A stretch of DNA of 64,000 bases from Psychromonas sp. Urea-02u-13 (GTDB taxonomy: Bacteria; Pseudomonadota; Gammaproteobacteria; Enterobacterales; Psychromonadaceae), in contig NZ_PJBZ01000067.1 in the NCBI RefSeq assembly GCF_002835995.1, positions 62,001 through 126,000 on the forward strand. Direction: 5' to 3'. Position 1 is the first letter of the stretch; each line of letters opens with the position of its first letter. The notes below the pieces were generated by a model. It worked only from the letters and a program-made list of their open reading frames with translations, did not search any database and was not told the origin of the DNA. Of this stretch, positions 18,245 to 26,151 are shown in pieces. The position numbers and the translations under genes are program-made.

Positions 18245-19207
18245 TTATTTCTCTAAAGAAAGAGAATAAACAAACGCCGCGATAAGATGTACTTTATCTT
18301 CACCTAATATTTTCGACCAAGCTGGCATAACACCGCTACGTCCGTTAGCAATACTGTCTTCAACTGCTTTACGTGAACCGCCGTATAACCAAACTTTATC
18401 CGTTAGGTTTGGTGCGCCCATTGCAGGGATACCTTTACCTTCAGGACCATGACAAGCAGCACACAGAGCAAATTTCTCGCCACCGGCTTGTGCTTCAATC
18501 GCATTAACACGACGACCACTGAGTTTAAGTACGTAGCTTGCTACTTCCTTAACGGCTTGATCGCCACCTAGAATATCTTTCCAAGCTGGCATCACGCCGT
18601 TACGGCCATGCATAATCGTTGTTTTAATGGTTTCTGCATCTCCGCCGTATAGCCAATCATTATCAGCTAAGTTAGGGAAACCTTTACTACCACGGGCATC
18701 AGAGCCATGACATTGTGCACAGTTTTGTAGGAACAAACGTTGTCCTACTTTCACTGCTTCTTTGTCTTTAGCGATCAGTGTTAAATCTTTGTAAGCACCA
18801 GACTCGTTATAAGCAAGATCTTTGAATACTGCACCATATTTCTCATCGGCTGCATTCATTTCACGTTGGTACTGTGATTGTGATGTTTTGGCTGCTTCAG
18901 CTGACTCTTCTGGGTTCATCACACTTTGCTCTGAACTTGTCCAGTTCAACAAACCATTATAGTTTGCGGTATACGTTGGAAACGCAATACTGTAAATCAT
19001 TGCAATAACAATCGTAAACCAAAACAAACCTACCCACCATTTAGGTAATGGGTTGTTTAGCTCTTGAATACCATCAAAAGTATGCGGCATTGGTTCGCCT
19101 TCCGGCACACCAGTAGTATTTTTAGAAGTCATTCTCAGAAGGACTGCACAACCAATAACAACCGTTAGCGTAATGACTGAGATCCATATAGTCCAAAATA
19201 GGCTCAT
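18245..19207 (-). CDS. ccoP: cbb3 oxidase diheme subunit CcoP
   Basis: This 320-residue membrane-anchored cytochrome c has hydrophobic segments near residues 5-25 and 60-80. Its periplasmic part carries two heme c sites, CAQCHGSDARG and CAACHGPEGKG, each followed later by a Met-containing GVMPAW ligand region. It feeds electrons to CcoO and CcoN. Its ATG overlaps the ccoQ stop by one base. Length and paired domains are normal for the subunit. Confidence 0.96.
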   Translation of the reverse strand: MSLFWTIWISVITLTVVIGCAVLLRMTSKNTTGVPEGEPMPHTFDGIQELNNPLPKWWVGLFWFTIVIAMIYSIAFPTYTANYNGLLNWTSSEQSVMNPEESAEAAKTSQSQYQREMNAADEKYGAVFKDLAYNESGAYKDLTLIAKDKEAVKVGQRLFLQNCAQCHGSDARGSKGFPNLADNDWLYGGDAETIKTTIMHGRNGVMPAWKDILGGDQAVKEVASYVLKLSGRRVNAIEAQAGGEKFALCAACHGPEGKGIPAMGAPNLTDKVWLYGGSRKAVEDSIANGRSGVMPAWSKILGEDKVHLIAAFVYSLSLEK

Positions 19208-19395
19208 TATTTTTTCTCTCCTGACTGTTTGTTCACATCGCTATCATTTTCTGCTAAGTCTTGATCATCAAAAATTGAATTAGCCATGTTATCAAACGAT
19301 TTTTTTTGTTTTTTACTGTATGCCCAAAAAATCAAAGCAACGAAGATAATAATTAAGAACAGAGTATATAGTCCGTTAAACGTTGCAAAATCCAT
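19207..19395 (-). CDS. ccoQ: cbb3 oxidase small subunit CcoQ
   Basis: This 62-residue protein has one membrane helix (FNGLYTLFLIIIFVALIFWAYS), a basic stretch KKQKKSF and an acidic tail FDDQDLAEND. This is the standard CcoQ/FixQ form, which stabilises the oxidase complex. It lies between ccoO and ccoP, with a 50-base gap upstream and a one-base overlap downstream. Confidence 0.92.
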   Translation of the reverse strand: MDFATFNGLYTLFLIIIFVALIFWAYSKKQKKSFDNMANSIFDDQDLAENDSDVNKQSGEKK

Positions 19396-19445
19396 AAAGC
19401 CTCCAGTAGCTTTAATGCCTAGTTAACTAGGCATTATGATCTTTT

Positions 19446-20048
19446 TTATTGAAATGCGTGACCAAGAGACTGCAGGTATGCAATCAGTGCTTGCATCTCT
19501 GTTTTCCCTTCAACGGCAGCTTTAGCGCCAGCAATATCTTCATCTGTGTAAGGTACACCGAAGTTATTACGGAAAATTTCTAGCTTACGTTGTGTATCTT
19601 CACCGGTCAGCACATTGTCCATTAACCATGGAAAACCAGGCATATTAGATTGTGGCACAACATCACGAGGGTTAATTAAATGAACCTCATGCCATGCATC
19701 TGAGTAACGTTGACCAACACGTGCTAAATCTGGACCTGTACGTTTAGAGCCCCATAAGAATGGATGTTCCCAAACACCTTCACCAGCAACACTGTAGTGA
19801 CCGTAACGTTCAGTTTCCGCACGGAAAGGACGAATCATTTGACTATGACAAGTATGACAGCCTTCTTTAATGTAGATGTCACGACCTTCCATTTCTAATG
19901 CAGTGTAAGGACGTAATGTGTCTACGGGCTCAGTTGTCTCTTTTTGGAATAAAAGAGGCGTTATCTGTGCCAAACCACCGAAGCTAATTGCAACGATGAT
20001 TAAGATAGCTAATAAACCTGCATTCTTTTCTATAAATTCATGTTTCAT
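19446..20048 (-). CDS. ccoO: cbb3 oxidase monoheme subunit CcoO
   Basis: This 200-residue membrane-anchored cytochrome c has an N-terminal helix ([21 protein letters not shown]) and a single heme site in [18 protein letters not shown]-type context. [11 protein letters not shown]-like text appears as [14 protein letters not shown], and the Met ligand is probably in SNMPGFPWL. It passes electrons from CcoP to CcoN. It begins three bases after the ccoN stop. Family match and length are normal. Confidence 0.96.
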   Translation of the reverse strand: MKHEFIEKNAGLLAILIIVAISFGGLAQITPLLFQKETTEPVDTLRPYTALEMEGRDIYIKEGCHTCHSQMIRPFRAETERYGHYSVAGEGVWEHPFLWGSKRTGPDLARVGQRYSDAWHEVHLINPRDVVPQSNMPGFPWLMDNVLTGEDTQRKLEIFRNNFGVPYTDEDIAGAKAAVEGKTEMQALIAYLQSLGHAFQ

Positions 20049-20051
20049 AGT

Positions 20052-21485
20052 TTATTCCCCAAGTTCTTGAGGTTGGATTGAGCCTTTTTCAGCTGTAATC
20101 GTTTTGTATGTATTATATGCCATGATCAACATACCCGATAAGAACACTAATCCACCGAAGAAACGGATTGTGTAGAATGGGTAAGATTTCTCTAATGACT
20201 CAACAAATGTATAAGTTAATGTGCCGTCGGCATTTACCGCTCTCCACATCAGCCCTTGCATAACACCTGAGATCCACATTGCGACAATATATAAAACCGT
20301 ACCAATCGTTGCCATCCAGAAGTGAAGGTTAATAAGCGCAACGCTGTACATACCTTTCTGACCATAGAGACGTGGAATTAAGTGGTAAACAGCACCAATG
20401 GTAACCATTGCAACCCAACCTAGCGCACCAGAATGAACGTGACCAACAGTCCAATCAGTGTAATGCGAAAGTGCGTTAACTGTTTTAATTGCCATCATCG
20501 GTCCTTCAAAGGTAGACATACCGTAGAAAGAAAGTGAAACAACTAAGAAACGTAGGATAGGATCCGTACGTAGTTTATGCCAAGCACCAGAAAGTGTCAT
20601 GATACCGTTAATCATGCCACCCCAAGACGGAGCGAATAGAATCAGTGACATAACCATACCTAACGATTGAGCCCAATCAGGTAATGCTGTGTAATGAAGG
20701 TGATGAGGACCAGCCCAGATGTATACCGCAATCAGTGCCCAAAAATGGATGATTGATAAACGGTAAGAGTAAACAGGACGGTTTGCTTGTTTCGGTACAA
20801 AGTAATACATCATACCTAGGAAACCCGCTGTTAGTAGGAAACCAACGGCGTTATGTCCGTACCACCACTGTACCATCGCATCAACTGCGCCAGCATAGAT
20901 AGAGTATGATTTCATTGAACCTAGCGAGACAGGGATTGCCATGCTATTTACAATGTGCAAAACCGCAACGGTTAAAATAAATGCACCAAAGAACCAGTTT
21001 GCCACATAGATATGTGATGTTTTACGTATCGTGAGTGTGCCAAAAAAGACAATAGCGTAAACGACCCAAACTGCTGTAATAAGCAGATCAATTGGCCATT
21101 CTAGCTCAGCGTATTCTTTTGAAGTTGTGTAACCTAGAGGCAGTGTAATCACTGCAGAAAGGATAACTAATTGCCAGCCCCAAAATACGATAGAAGCAAG
21201 CGGCCCGCCAAACAATCTTGTTTGACAAGTACGTTGCACAACGTAAAAAGAGGTTGCCATTAATGCAGATGTACCAAATGCAAAAATTACTGCGTTAGTA
21301 TGCAGTGGGCGTAAACGGCTGTAAGTTAACCAAGGAGTATCAAAGTTTAAAGCTGGCCAAACAAGTTGAGCTGCGATTAGCACTCCAACTGCCATGCCAA
21401 TAATACCCCATAATATGGTGGTAAGTGTAAACTGACGAACAACTTTCATGTTGTAGTCAGGTTGAATTGTCGTTGCGGTTGTCAT
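20052..21485 (-). CDS. ccoN: cbb3 oxidase catalytic subunit CcoN
   Basis: This 477-residue heme-copper oxidase subunit I reduces oxygen and pumps protons. The start chosen is the ATG at 21485 ([12 protein letters not shown]), which gives the usual length and has GGA upstream; a longer frame exists but is unlikely. Histidine ligands are visible in [37 protein letters not shown] and [11 protein letters not shown]. About twelve membrane helices are present. It is the first gene of the leftward ccoNOQP operon and is divergent from an unknown gene at 21744. Low-oxygen control by FNR is expected, but I did not find a convincing FNR box. Confidence 0.96.
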   Translation of the reverse strand: MTTATTIQPDYNMKVVRQFTLTTILWGIIGMAVGVLIAAQLVWPALNFDTPWLTYSRLRPLHTNAVIFAFGTSALMATSFYVVQRTCQTRLFGGPLASIVFWGWQLVILSAVITLPLGYTTSKEYAELEWPIDLLITAVWVVYAIVFFGTLTIRKTSHIYVANWFFGAFILTVAVLHIVNSMAIPVSLGSMKSYSIYAGAVDAMVQWWYGHNAVGFLLTAGFLGMMYYFVPKQANRPVYSYRLSIIHFWALIAVYIWAGPHHLHYTALPDWAQSLGMVMSLILFAPSWGGMINGIMTLSGAWHKLRTDPILRFLVVSLSFYGMSTFEGPMMAIKTVNALSHYTDWTVGHVHSGALGWVAMVTIGAVYHLIPRLYGQKGMYSVALINLHFWMATIGTVLYIVAMWISGVMQGLMWRAVNADGTLTYTFVESLEKSYPFYTIRFFGGLVFLSGMLIMAYNTYKTITAEKGSIQPQELGE

Positions 21486-21743
21486 TAGTGAGATTCCATG
21501 CATGTATTTATAATGTACGTCAAAATACGCATGCGACTTCAAAATATTTTATATTTCAAAGTAGTATGTGTATCCAGAGCAATATAAGTAATAAAATAAA
21601 AACTATTTTAAAGACAGCTTCATTTGTGCGGGAGTGTACGCGATAATATAAATGATGAATAGATTTGCGTTGATAATTTGTTAATAAAATCTTCTTTTAT
21701 GTTAATAAATGCGCGGTAACCACTATTTTTACAAGGATTAGAA

Positions 21744-22220
21744 ATGTTAACCAAAAGTCGAGTTGTACAATTATTATTCATGCTGGCTGTTTTGCTTTTT
21801 TTGTTTTTCTGGAGAACGTTTGATAGTGAGCAGAGTGAACCTGCTGTAATCGAACAAAACGTTTTGGCGCAAATTAGTTTAGGTCGTTGTGATTACACGG
21901 ATTCATGTGAGTTTATTACCGAGCAGGGGACCTTTTTGCTGGCTATCAAAAATGCGCCGATTCAAGCAGAAGAGTGGATTGATTTTGAACTGACTACGCC
22001 ACTTGAAAATAGTGAAATAACCAAGGCTCAAATTGTCGGTAAAACCATGTTTATGGGCAGGATTCCGGTACGCTTTAAAAAGTCAGCAGAAAAGACCTTT
22101 AGTGCAAAGGGTATTGTCGGGGCTTGTACGACGGATCAAATGTTATGGGAATTACAAATAACAGTGCTTAATGGCGATAAAAGTGAATTGTTAACCTTTG
22201 ATTTTATGGTTAACAAATAA
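21744..22220 (+). CDS. Hypothetical membrane-anchored periplasmic protein divergent from ccoN
   Basis: This 158-residue protein has an N-terminal signal anchor (VVQLLFMLAVLLFLFFW), after which the rest should lie in the periplasm. Three Cys are present: two in GRCDYTDSCEF and one in IVGACTTDQM. The remainder is predicted as beta-rich with charged loops. AGGATTAG lies just upstream of the ATG. I do not recognise the family. Its divergent position beside ccoN suggests but does not show a link to the oxidase. The paired Cys could bind metal or form a disulfide. Confidence 0.7.
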   Translation: MLTKSRVVQLLFMLAVLLFLFFWRTFDSEQSEPAVIEQNVLAQISLGRCDYTDSCEFITEQGTFLLAIKNAPIQAEEWIDFELTTPLENSEITKAQIVGKTMFMGRIPVRFKKSAEKTFSAKGIVGACTTDQMLWELQITVLNGDKSELLTFDFMVNK

Positions 22221-22266
22221 ATGGCAAGAAATAAATGGTCAAGAAGTAAATGTAATAGACGTGTTA

Positions 22267-22295
22267 TGCAGGTTAGCATTGAGTGTTAACCTGCA
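22267..22295. terminator. Stem-loop between convergent genes
   Basis: A perfect 9-bp stem TGCAGGTTA / TAACCTGCA with an 11-base loop separates the 21744 gene from the convergent doxX-like gene. The run of seven A on its right would read as T before, not after, the hairpin on the minus strand, so termination is only plausible. Confidence 0.45.
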
Positions 22296-22311
22296 CTAAT
22301 AAAAAAAGTTT

Positions 22312-22755
22312 TTATGAAAAGAAGCGTTTTTTCAATAGATGATCAACCGAGAACAATCCAGCGCCCCAAACAACATTAATTAGAATCATTAATCCCCATA
22401 ACTGATGGTCATAAAATCCGCCATCCCACAATACCGGGTAAGAGACAACTGCCATAATATTAAAGATAAACAATACGGCTGCCATCGGACGTGTTAACAA
22501 ACCTAATATCATTACAATAGGTAAAATTATTTCAGCTGCTGTACCTAGGTAAGCCGCTAACTCCCAAGGGATAATGGGTACTTGGTATTCCTCTTCAAAA
22601 AGATATAACGTGCTATCCCAGGTGGTTATTTTTAGATAACCCGATTTCAAGAAAACACTGGCAACCCAAAGGCGAGTGAATAGCAGTAATACTGGCGTAA
22701 AATAGCACAGCATTTTATCGACAGCAGATTGGTAGAGGCTCAGTAAGTTATTCAT
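22312..22755 (-). CDS. DoxX-family membrane protein of the bufferin cluster
   Basis: This 147-residue protein has four predicted membrane helices, with the DoxX-type segments LLFTRLWVASVFLKSGYLKI, LAAYLGTAAEIILPIVMILGL and RPMAAVLFIFNIMAVVSYP. DoxX proteins act in membrane redox reactions in several contexts; here the partner is unknown. It starts 9 bases after the DUF2063 gene, so it is the last gene of the four-gene unit. In family knowledge a DoxX gene is frequent in DUF2282-DUF692-DUF2063 clusters. Its part in bufferin maturation or export is not settled. Confidence 0.88.
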   Translation of the reverse strand: MNNLLSLYQSAVDKMLCYFTPVLLLFTRLWVASVFLKSGYLKITTWDSTLYLFEEEYQVPIIPWELAAYLGTAAEIILPIVMILGLLTRPMAAVLFIFNIMAVVSYPVLWDGGFYDHQLWGLMILINVVWGAGLFSVDHLLKKRFFS

Positions 22756-22764
22756 AAATTATCC

Positions 22765-23520
22765 TTAATTATTTTCTTCGTTAATGGTGAATCCATTGAG
22801 TAATGATTTTTCTAATAGTGTGGGTAACTGGTGGTGCAATTCAGGAGGAGTCACTTGACCTAAGTTTTTTCCTGCTATTAGTTGCTGTAAAAGCAAAAAG
22901 GCATCTTTTTCTAAAGGGATCAGTTCAATGCGAAAATCAGGCTGTTTTTTTAATGCGAGATAACAGGCCTTATTAAGATCCGTTTCAACCACTGCATCGT
23001 TAACCAACATATGGTAAAGCGGATAAATATCTTGTTCGCTACTAAATAGGTTGACCTCAATAGGCACTATAAATTGTAAGCTGTTAAAGGCATCTTCGGG
23101 TATTAATGACAGCGCAGAAAGGTCAAGTGTCTGTTTACTCATTTGACTGTTACTGGTTTGTTCTAATAACCACTCAAATTTTGCCATTTCAGCAATATAA
23201 GGCATCTCATCTAATTGCGTTAAGGTATTTAAAAATGCATTAAAGCCATCACCATAGGTCATTATGTTATTTTCAGTCGGAGGATGTTTTATTATAAATT
23301 CTCGGCTGACCGCATTAAAAAACGCTTCCCCAACTAATGCGTAGGTATGTTTGTAAGTGATTGCTAACGCTTCGGTTGTGCCCATAATAAAGCTGTTACG
23401 GTAAACTTGCAGGCGCTGTAGGGACGTTACTGATTGCGTCTCTGTTATTTGCTCGGTGATTTTTTCATGGCGATAAAAAAGAGCGTCCGCGAATTGCGCT
23501 TGTAATTGTTGTAATTTCAT
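22765..23520 (-). CDS. bufC: DUF2063 partner protein of the MNIO enzyme (BufC-like)
   Basis: This 251-residue soluble protein begins with QLQAQFADALFYRHEKITEQ and continues RLQVYRNSFIMGTTEALAITYKHTYALVGEAFF, which is the N-terminal DUF2063 (PF09836) DNA-binding-like fold; the C-terminal half is more variable. Family knowledge: DUF2063 proteins partner DUF692/MNIO enzymes and probably help present the precursor peptide. The ATG overlaps the stop of the DUF692 gene by four bases, indicating translational coupling. The combination with the upstream enzyme and precursor makes the call firm even though the protein itself has no catalytic motif I can name. Confidence 0.9.
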   Translation of the reverse strand: MKLQQLQAQFADALFYRHEKITEQITETQSVTSLQRLQVYRNSFIMGTTEALAITYKHTYALVGEAFFNAVSREFIIKHPPTENNIMTYGDGFNAFLNTLTQLDEMPYIAEMAKFEWLLEQTSNSQMSKQTLDLSALSLIPEDAFNSLQFIVPIEVNLFSSEQDIYPLYHMLVNDAVVETDLNKACYLALKKQPDFRIELIPLEKDAFLLLQQLIAGKNLGQVTPPELHHQLPTLLEKSLLNGFTINEENN

Positions 23521-24353
23521 TTCAGCGCCTCCCTGATATTGGTTGCTTTACCCGCTTCTTTCATCAGTGTTGCTAGGCAAGGTATTTCAAGATCCCATTC
23601 AATCAGCGTGACCGCATCGGTTTTACTCTCATGTATAAATTGCTGGTAAATGTCCCAGACAGCTTGTTTTACAAAAGTGCTATGCGTATCAATTAAGAGT
23701 GTGCTGTTTTCTATTTTTTGCTCAGTAAAACCCGCTAAATGAATCTCTTGCACTGCTTGATGATCGATAACCGCTAAATATTGCTCAACTGAAAAATCTT
23801 GATTGGTCGCACTGACATAAATATTATTAAGGTCGAGTAATAAACCACAGCCTGTTTGCTTACTTATTTCATTGATAAACTCAGGCTCGCTCATTTCCAT
23901 CTCTTTATATTCTAAATAAGAAGAAGGGTTCTCAACTAAAATTTGTCGTTGTAGGAAATCTTGCACTTGATTAATGTTATTAATAAAACAACGTAAAGCC
24001 TCTTTTGTATAAGGGACGGGTAATAAGTCATTAAAAAAGTTACCTTGCAATGAACACCAGCTTAAATGGTCAGACACTAATGCGGGTTGAAACCGGTCAA
24101 TTAATGTTTTTAACTTTTTAAGATGCTGTTTATTGATTTTCTCGTGGCCTCCAAGTGATAAACCAATGCCGTGAAAGCTCATCGGATAATGCGGGGCTAT
24201 TTGCTCAAGAAAATAATGGTTTTTACTATGTTCATTAAAATAGTTTTCACTGTGTATTTCTAAAAATCCAATATCAGGTCGAGTATCTATGACGGCTTGG
24301 TAATGAGGGCTGCGTAATCCAACACCCACTGCTTCCTTATTAATTTTTTTCAC
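23517..24353 (-). CDS. bufB: Multinuclear iron oxidative enzyme (MNIO, DUF692) BufB-like
   Basis: This 278-residue TIM-barrel enzyme has the DUF692 (PF05114) hallmark segments GVGLRSPHYQAVI, FLEIHSENYF, SFHGIGLSLGG, VSDHLSW, ILVENPSSYL, GLLLDLNNIYVSATN, EIHLAGF, DTHS and LIEWD. These hold the His, Glu and Asp residues that bind two or three iron ions in MbnB and related enzymes. Such enzymes convert Cys of a peptide to oxazolone- or thiooxazole-type groups. The start is a GTG with AAGGG seven bases upstream. It follows the precursor gene by 65 bases and overlaps the DUF2063 gene by four. No MbnC-type gene is present, which argues against methanobactin. Confidence 0.93.
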   Translation of the reverse strand: MKKINKEAVGVGLRSPHYQAVIDTRPDIGFLEIHSENYFNEHSKNHYFLEQIAPHYPMSFHGIGLSLGGHEKINKQHLKKLKTLIDRFQPALVSDHLSWCSLQGNFFNDLLPVPYTKEALRCFINNINQVQDFLQRQILVENPSSYLEYKEMEMSEPEFINEISKQTGCGLLLDLNNIYVSATNQDFSVEQYLAVIDHQAVQEIHLAGFTEQKIENSTLLIDTHSTFVKQAVWDIYQQFIHESKTDAVTLIEWDLEIPCLATLMKEAGKATNIREALK

Positions 24354-24390
24354 TGTACGCCCTTTAATAACCAGAACTCAGGTTAAGTAG

Positions 24391-24416
24391 AATGGGGGCT
24401 TATTACAGCCCCCATT
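24391..24416 (-). promoter_or_regulatory. Intercistronic hairpin between bufA and bufB
   Basis: The strong palindrome AATGGGGGCT / AGCCCCCATT with a six-base loop lies directly after the bufA stop. On the minus strand no T-run follows it, so it looks more like an mRNA-stabilising or attenuating hairpin than a full terminator. Confidence 0.6.
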
Positions 24417-24418
24417 TT

Positions 24419-24682
24419 TTATGATTCTTTAGGCTCTAAGCTACCGCCTGAAATCTTGCCACATAAACCTTTTGGTACGGCAATAAATGCATCACCTTGA
24501 TTATCAACTTTAGAAGTACCAGCGCATGAACTTGTTTTTGTTGCACAATCATTTTGTCCTGCTGCTGCAATGCCATAACATTTCTCTTTACTTGCAGCCA
24601 TTGCTGGCGCTGAAATAAGTGAACTACCGACTGCAATAAGTGTCGATACCGTTGCTGCTAATGCTAAGTTAGATTTTTTCAT
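24419..24682 (-). CDS. bufA: Bufferin-type precursor peptide (DUF2282)
   Basis: This 87-residue secreted precursor has a clear Sec signal peptide ([16 protein letters not shown]..., cleavage after APAMA at residue 29). The mature peptide has four Cys at 35, 46, 53 and 74 in [20 protein letters not shown] and GLCGKISGG. This layout is that of DUF2282 (PF10048) bufferins, RiPPs modified on Cys by a DUF692 enzyme and exported, reported to relieve copper stress. AGGAA lies seven bases upstream of the ATG. It is the first gene of the leftward unit. Which Cys are modified here is unknown. Confidence 0.92.
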   Translation of the reverse strand: MKKSNLALAATVSTLIAVGSSLISAPAMAASKEKCYGIAAAGQNDCATKTSSCAGTSKVDNQGDAFIAVPKGLCGKISGGSLEPKES

Positions 24683-24712
24683 TAGATATTCCTTTAAAGT
24701 GAGTTAAATAAT

Positions 24713-24737
24713 ATGAACGATAGTTATTAGCGTTCAT
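24713..24737 (-). promoter_or_regulatory. 7-11-7 inverted repeat upstream of bufA
   Basis: ATGAACG and CGTTCAT form perfect inverted arms around an 11-base spacer, ending 31 bases before the bufA ATG. It could be an operator or a hairpin in the leader. The right arm overlaps the edge of a palindromic-element remnant. Confidence 0.45.
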
Positions 24738-24815
24738 GGACAACCTTCAGTAAGTTACTAAGTAAGCATATTCTAGGCAGTAAGTTGAAGATTTAACAGG
24801 TTAAACCTAAACTTA
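24731..24815. repeat. Remnant (left half) of the palindromic element
   Basis: The order TTCAG.AAGT, TAGGCAG.AAGTTGAAG and TAACaGGTT matches the left half of the element at 24945, with many substitutions. No right half follows, so it looks like a decayed copy lying in the bufA upstream region. Confidence 0.55.
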
Positions 24816-24944
24816 TAGATGTTGAGCATGCTTATTTTTTCACTTGTTTTGTAATATTTACATTCTTTTTTTTGTCACCAAGAGAAGCAATGTTTTGATG
24901 ACCGCTGAGCTACAGACGGATTAAACGTCTTGATAAGCCTCGTT

Positions 24945-25212
24945 TATACCCGTCACCATTCAAGTTGCAAAGTTCAGCAAGTGATGAGGTGAACAGGTTT
25001 TAGGCAGGAAGTTGAAGGTCTAACTAGTTCAATCAATACTTCCTAACAACGAAGGTGTTTGCCTCATCGCTTGCCCTACGGGTCGCTAGCTCGGAAACCA
25101 ATTCTGCGTTGCAACATTTGATAAGGGCTAGCCATTGTCATCATGTTGCGTCTTGCCTTGGTACCCGAGCTAGCGACTGAACAAAGCACCTTGATTGGTA
25201 ACGGGTATATAT
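24945..25212. repeat. Palindromic MITE-like element, copy A
   Basis: Terminal inverted repeats are TATACCCGTCACCATTCAAG on the left and CTTGATTGGTAACGGGTATA on the right. The interior has AGTTGAAGGTCTAACT, CTTGCCCTACGGGTCGC and GAGCTAGCGACTGAAC blocks. It encodes nothing credible and closely resembles the copy starting at 25292. Confidence 0.8.
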
Positions 25213-25291
25213 ACATTGTTGTAATAATCAATTATATATACCGTGGTAACGCATAAAAAATTTCACATAAATTTAAATATTTATTAACATT

Positions 25292-25545
25292 TACACTCGT
25301 TGTCATTCAATAGACAAAATTCAGCACGCGCTGAGGTATACAGATTCTAGGTTAGAAGTTGAAGGTCTAACTGGTTCAATCGAAGCTTATTAACAACGAA
25401 TATGTTTACCTCTCCGTTTACTCTGCGGGTTGCTAGCTTGTAAACCTATTCGGCGTTACAACCTTTGAGAGGGGCTGGTCTCGGTATAGTTCCACAAGAA
25501 GCGAGCTAATGACTGAATAAAGCATGTTGATTGGTAGCGGGTATT
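25292..25545. repeat. Palindromic MITE-like element, copy B
   Basis: It shares AGTTGAAGGTCTAACTGGTT, the GTTTACCTC/GCGGGTTGCTAGC blocks and the right end TTGATTGGTAGCGGGTAT with copy A, about 80 bases away; the left end is more diverged. It ends 40 bases before the ECF sigma start codon and may therefore contribute to that promoter. Confidence 0.75.
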
Positions 25546-25584
25546 ATTAAATTCAATCGATTAGGTTATAGGAAATACAAATTA

Positions 25585-26151
25585 ATGAATTTATTTTCCA
25601 GCAAACGAAATAAAAGCGCTGATTCATCTGTCCTTATAGATATGAACAGAAAACAAAAACGCTATGAGGCATTAGTAAATGTCTTCAGTGCAGACTTATA
25701 CCGTTATGCGTATTGGATCTGCCATGACCCAGATATTGCTCAAGACTTAGTGCAGGAAACGTGCTTGCGCGCTTGGAAAAGCTTGGACAGTCTACTGGAT
25801 GACAAATCAGCTAAAGGTTGGTTGTTTACTATATTGAGGCGTGAAAATGCACGTCGCTTTGAGCGTAAACAGCATCCCTTGGTTGATATTGACGATCACG
25901 ACATTGCCGGTAATGCCGATCTGACTCAGGAAATGGACAGTGAACTCTTATTAAGAAAAATTGCGACATTAGCTGATGAGTATAAAGAACCGCTTTTATT
26001 ACAACTTATTGCTGGTTTCACGGCAGAAGAGATTGCTGAACAATTGTCACTTAATAAAAATACAGTCTTAACACGTCTGTTTAGAGCAAAGAATCAATTA
26101 AAGTCATCATTAACCACTGTAACTAAAGAAAGTGAGGCGTCCCATGGATGA
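25585..26151 (+). CDS. ECF-type RNA polymerase sigma factor
   Basis: This 188-residue sigma-70 family protein starts at the ATG at 25585 (MNLFSSKRNK) with AGGAAA about ten bases upstream; a longer frame begins inside the adjacent repeat and is rejected. Region 2 shows ADLYRYAYWICHDPDIAQDLVQETCLRAWKSL-type features, and region 4 has LLQLIAGFTAEEIAEQLSLNKNTVLTRLFRAKNQL. There is no region 1.1 or 3, as expected for the ECF class. The stop overlaps the next gene by eight bases, the usual sigma/anti-sigma arrangement. The signal and target promoters are unknown; the divergent bufferin unit is a candidate target. Confidence 0.92.
   Translation: MNLFSSKRNKSADSSVLIDMNRKQKRYEALVNVFSADLYRYAYWICHDPDIAQDLVQETCLRAWKSLDSLLDDKSAKGWLFTILRRENARRFERKQHPLVDIDDHDIAGNADLTQEMDSELLLRKIATLADEYKEPLLLQLIAGFTAEEIAEQLSLNKNTVLTRLFRAKNQLKSSLTTVTKESEASHG

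Noticed and set aside
21670-21684. FNR box upstream of ccoN (TTGATAATTTGTTAA)
   Set aside because: Only the left half matches the consensus; the right half differs at most positions.
22312-24682. Methanobactin operon
   Set aside because: The DUF692 enzyme is shared, but the precursor has a Sec signal peptide and four Cys, the partner is DUF2063, and no MbnC or methanobactin transport genes are seen.
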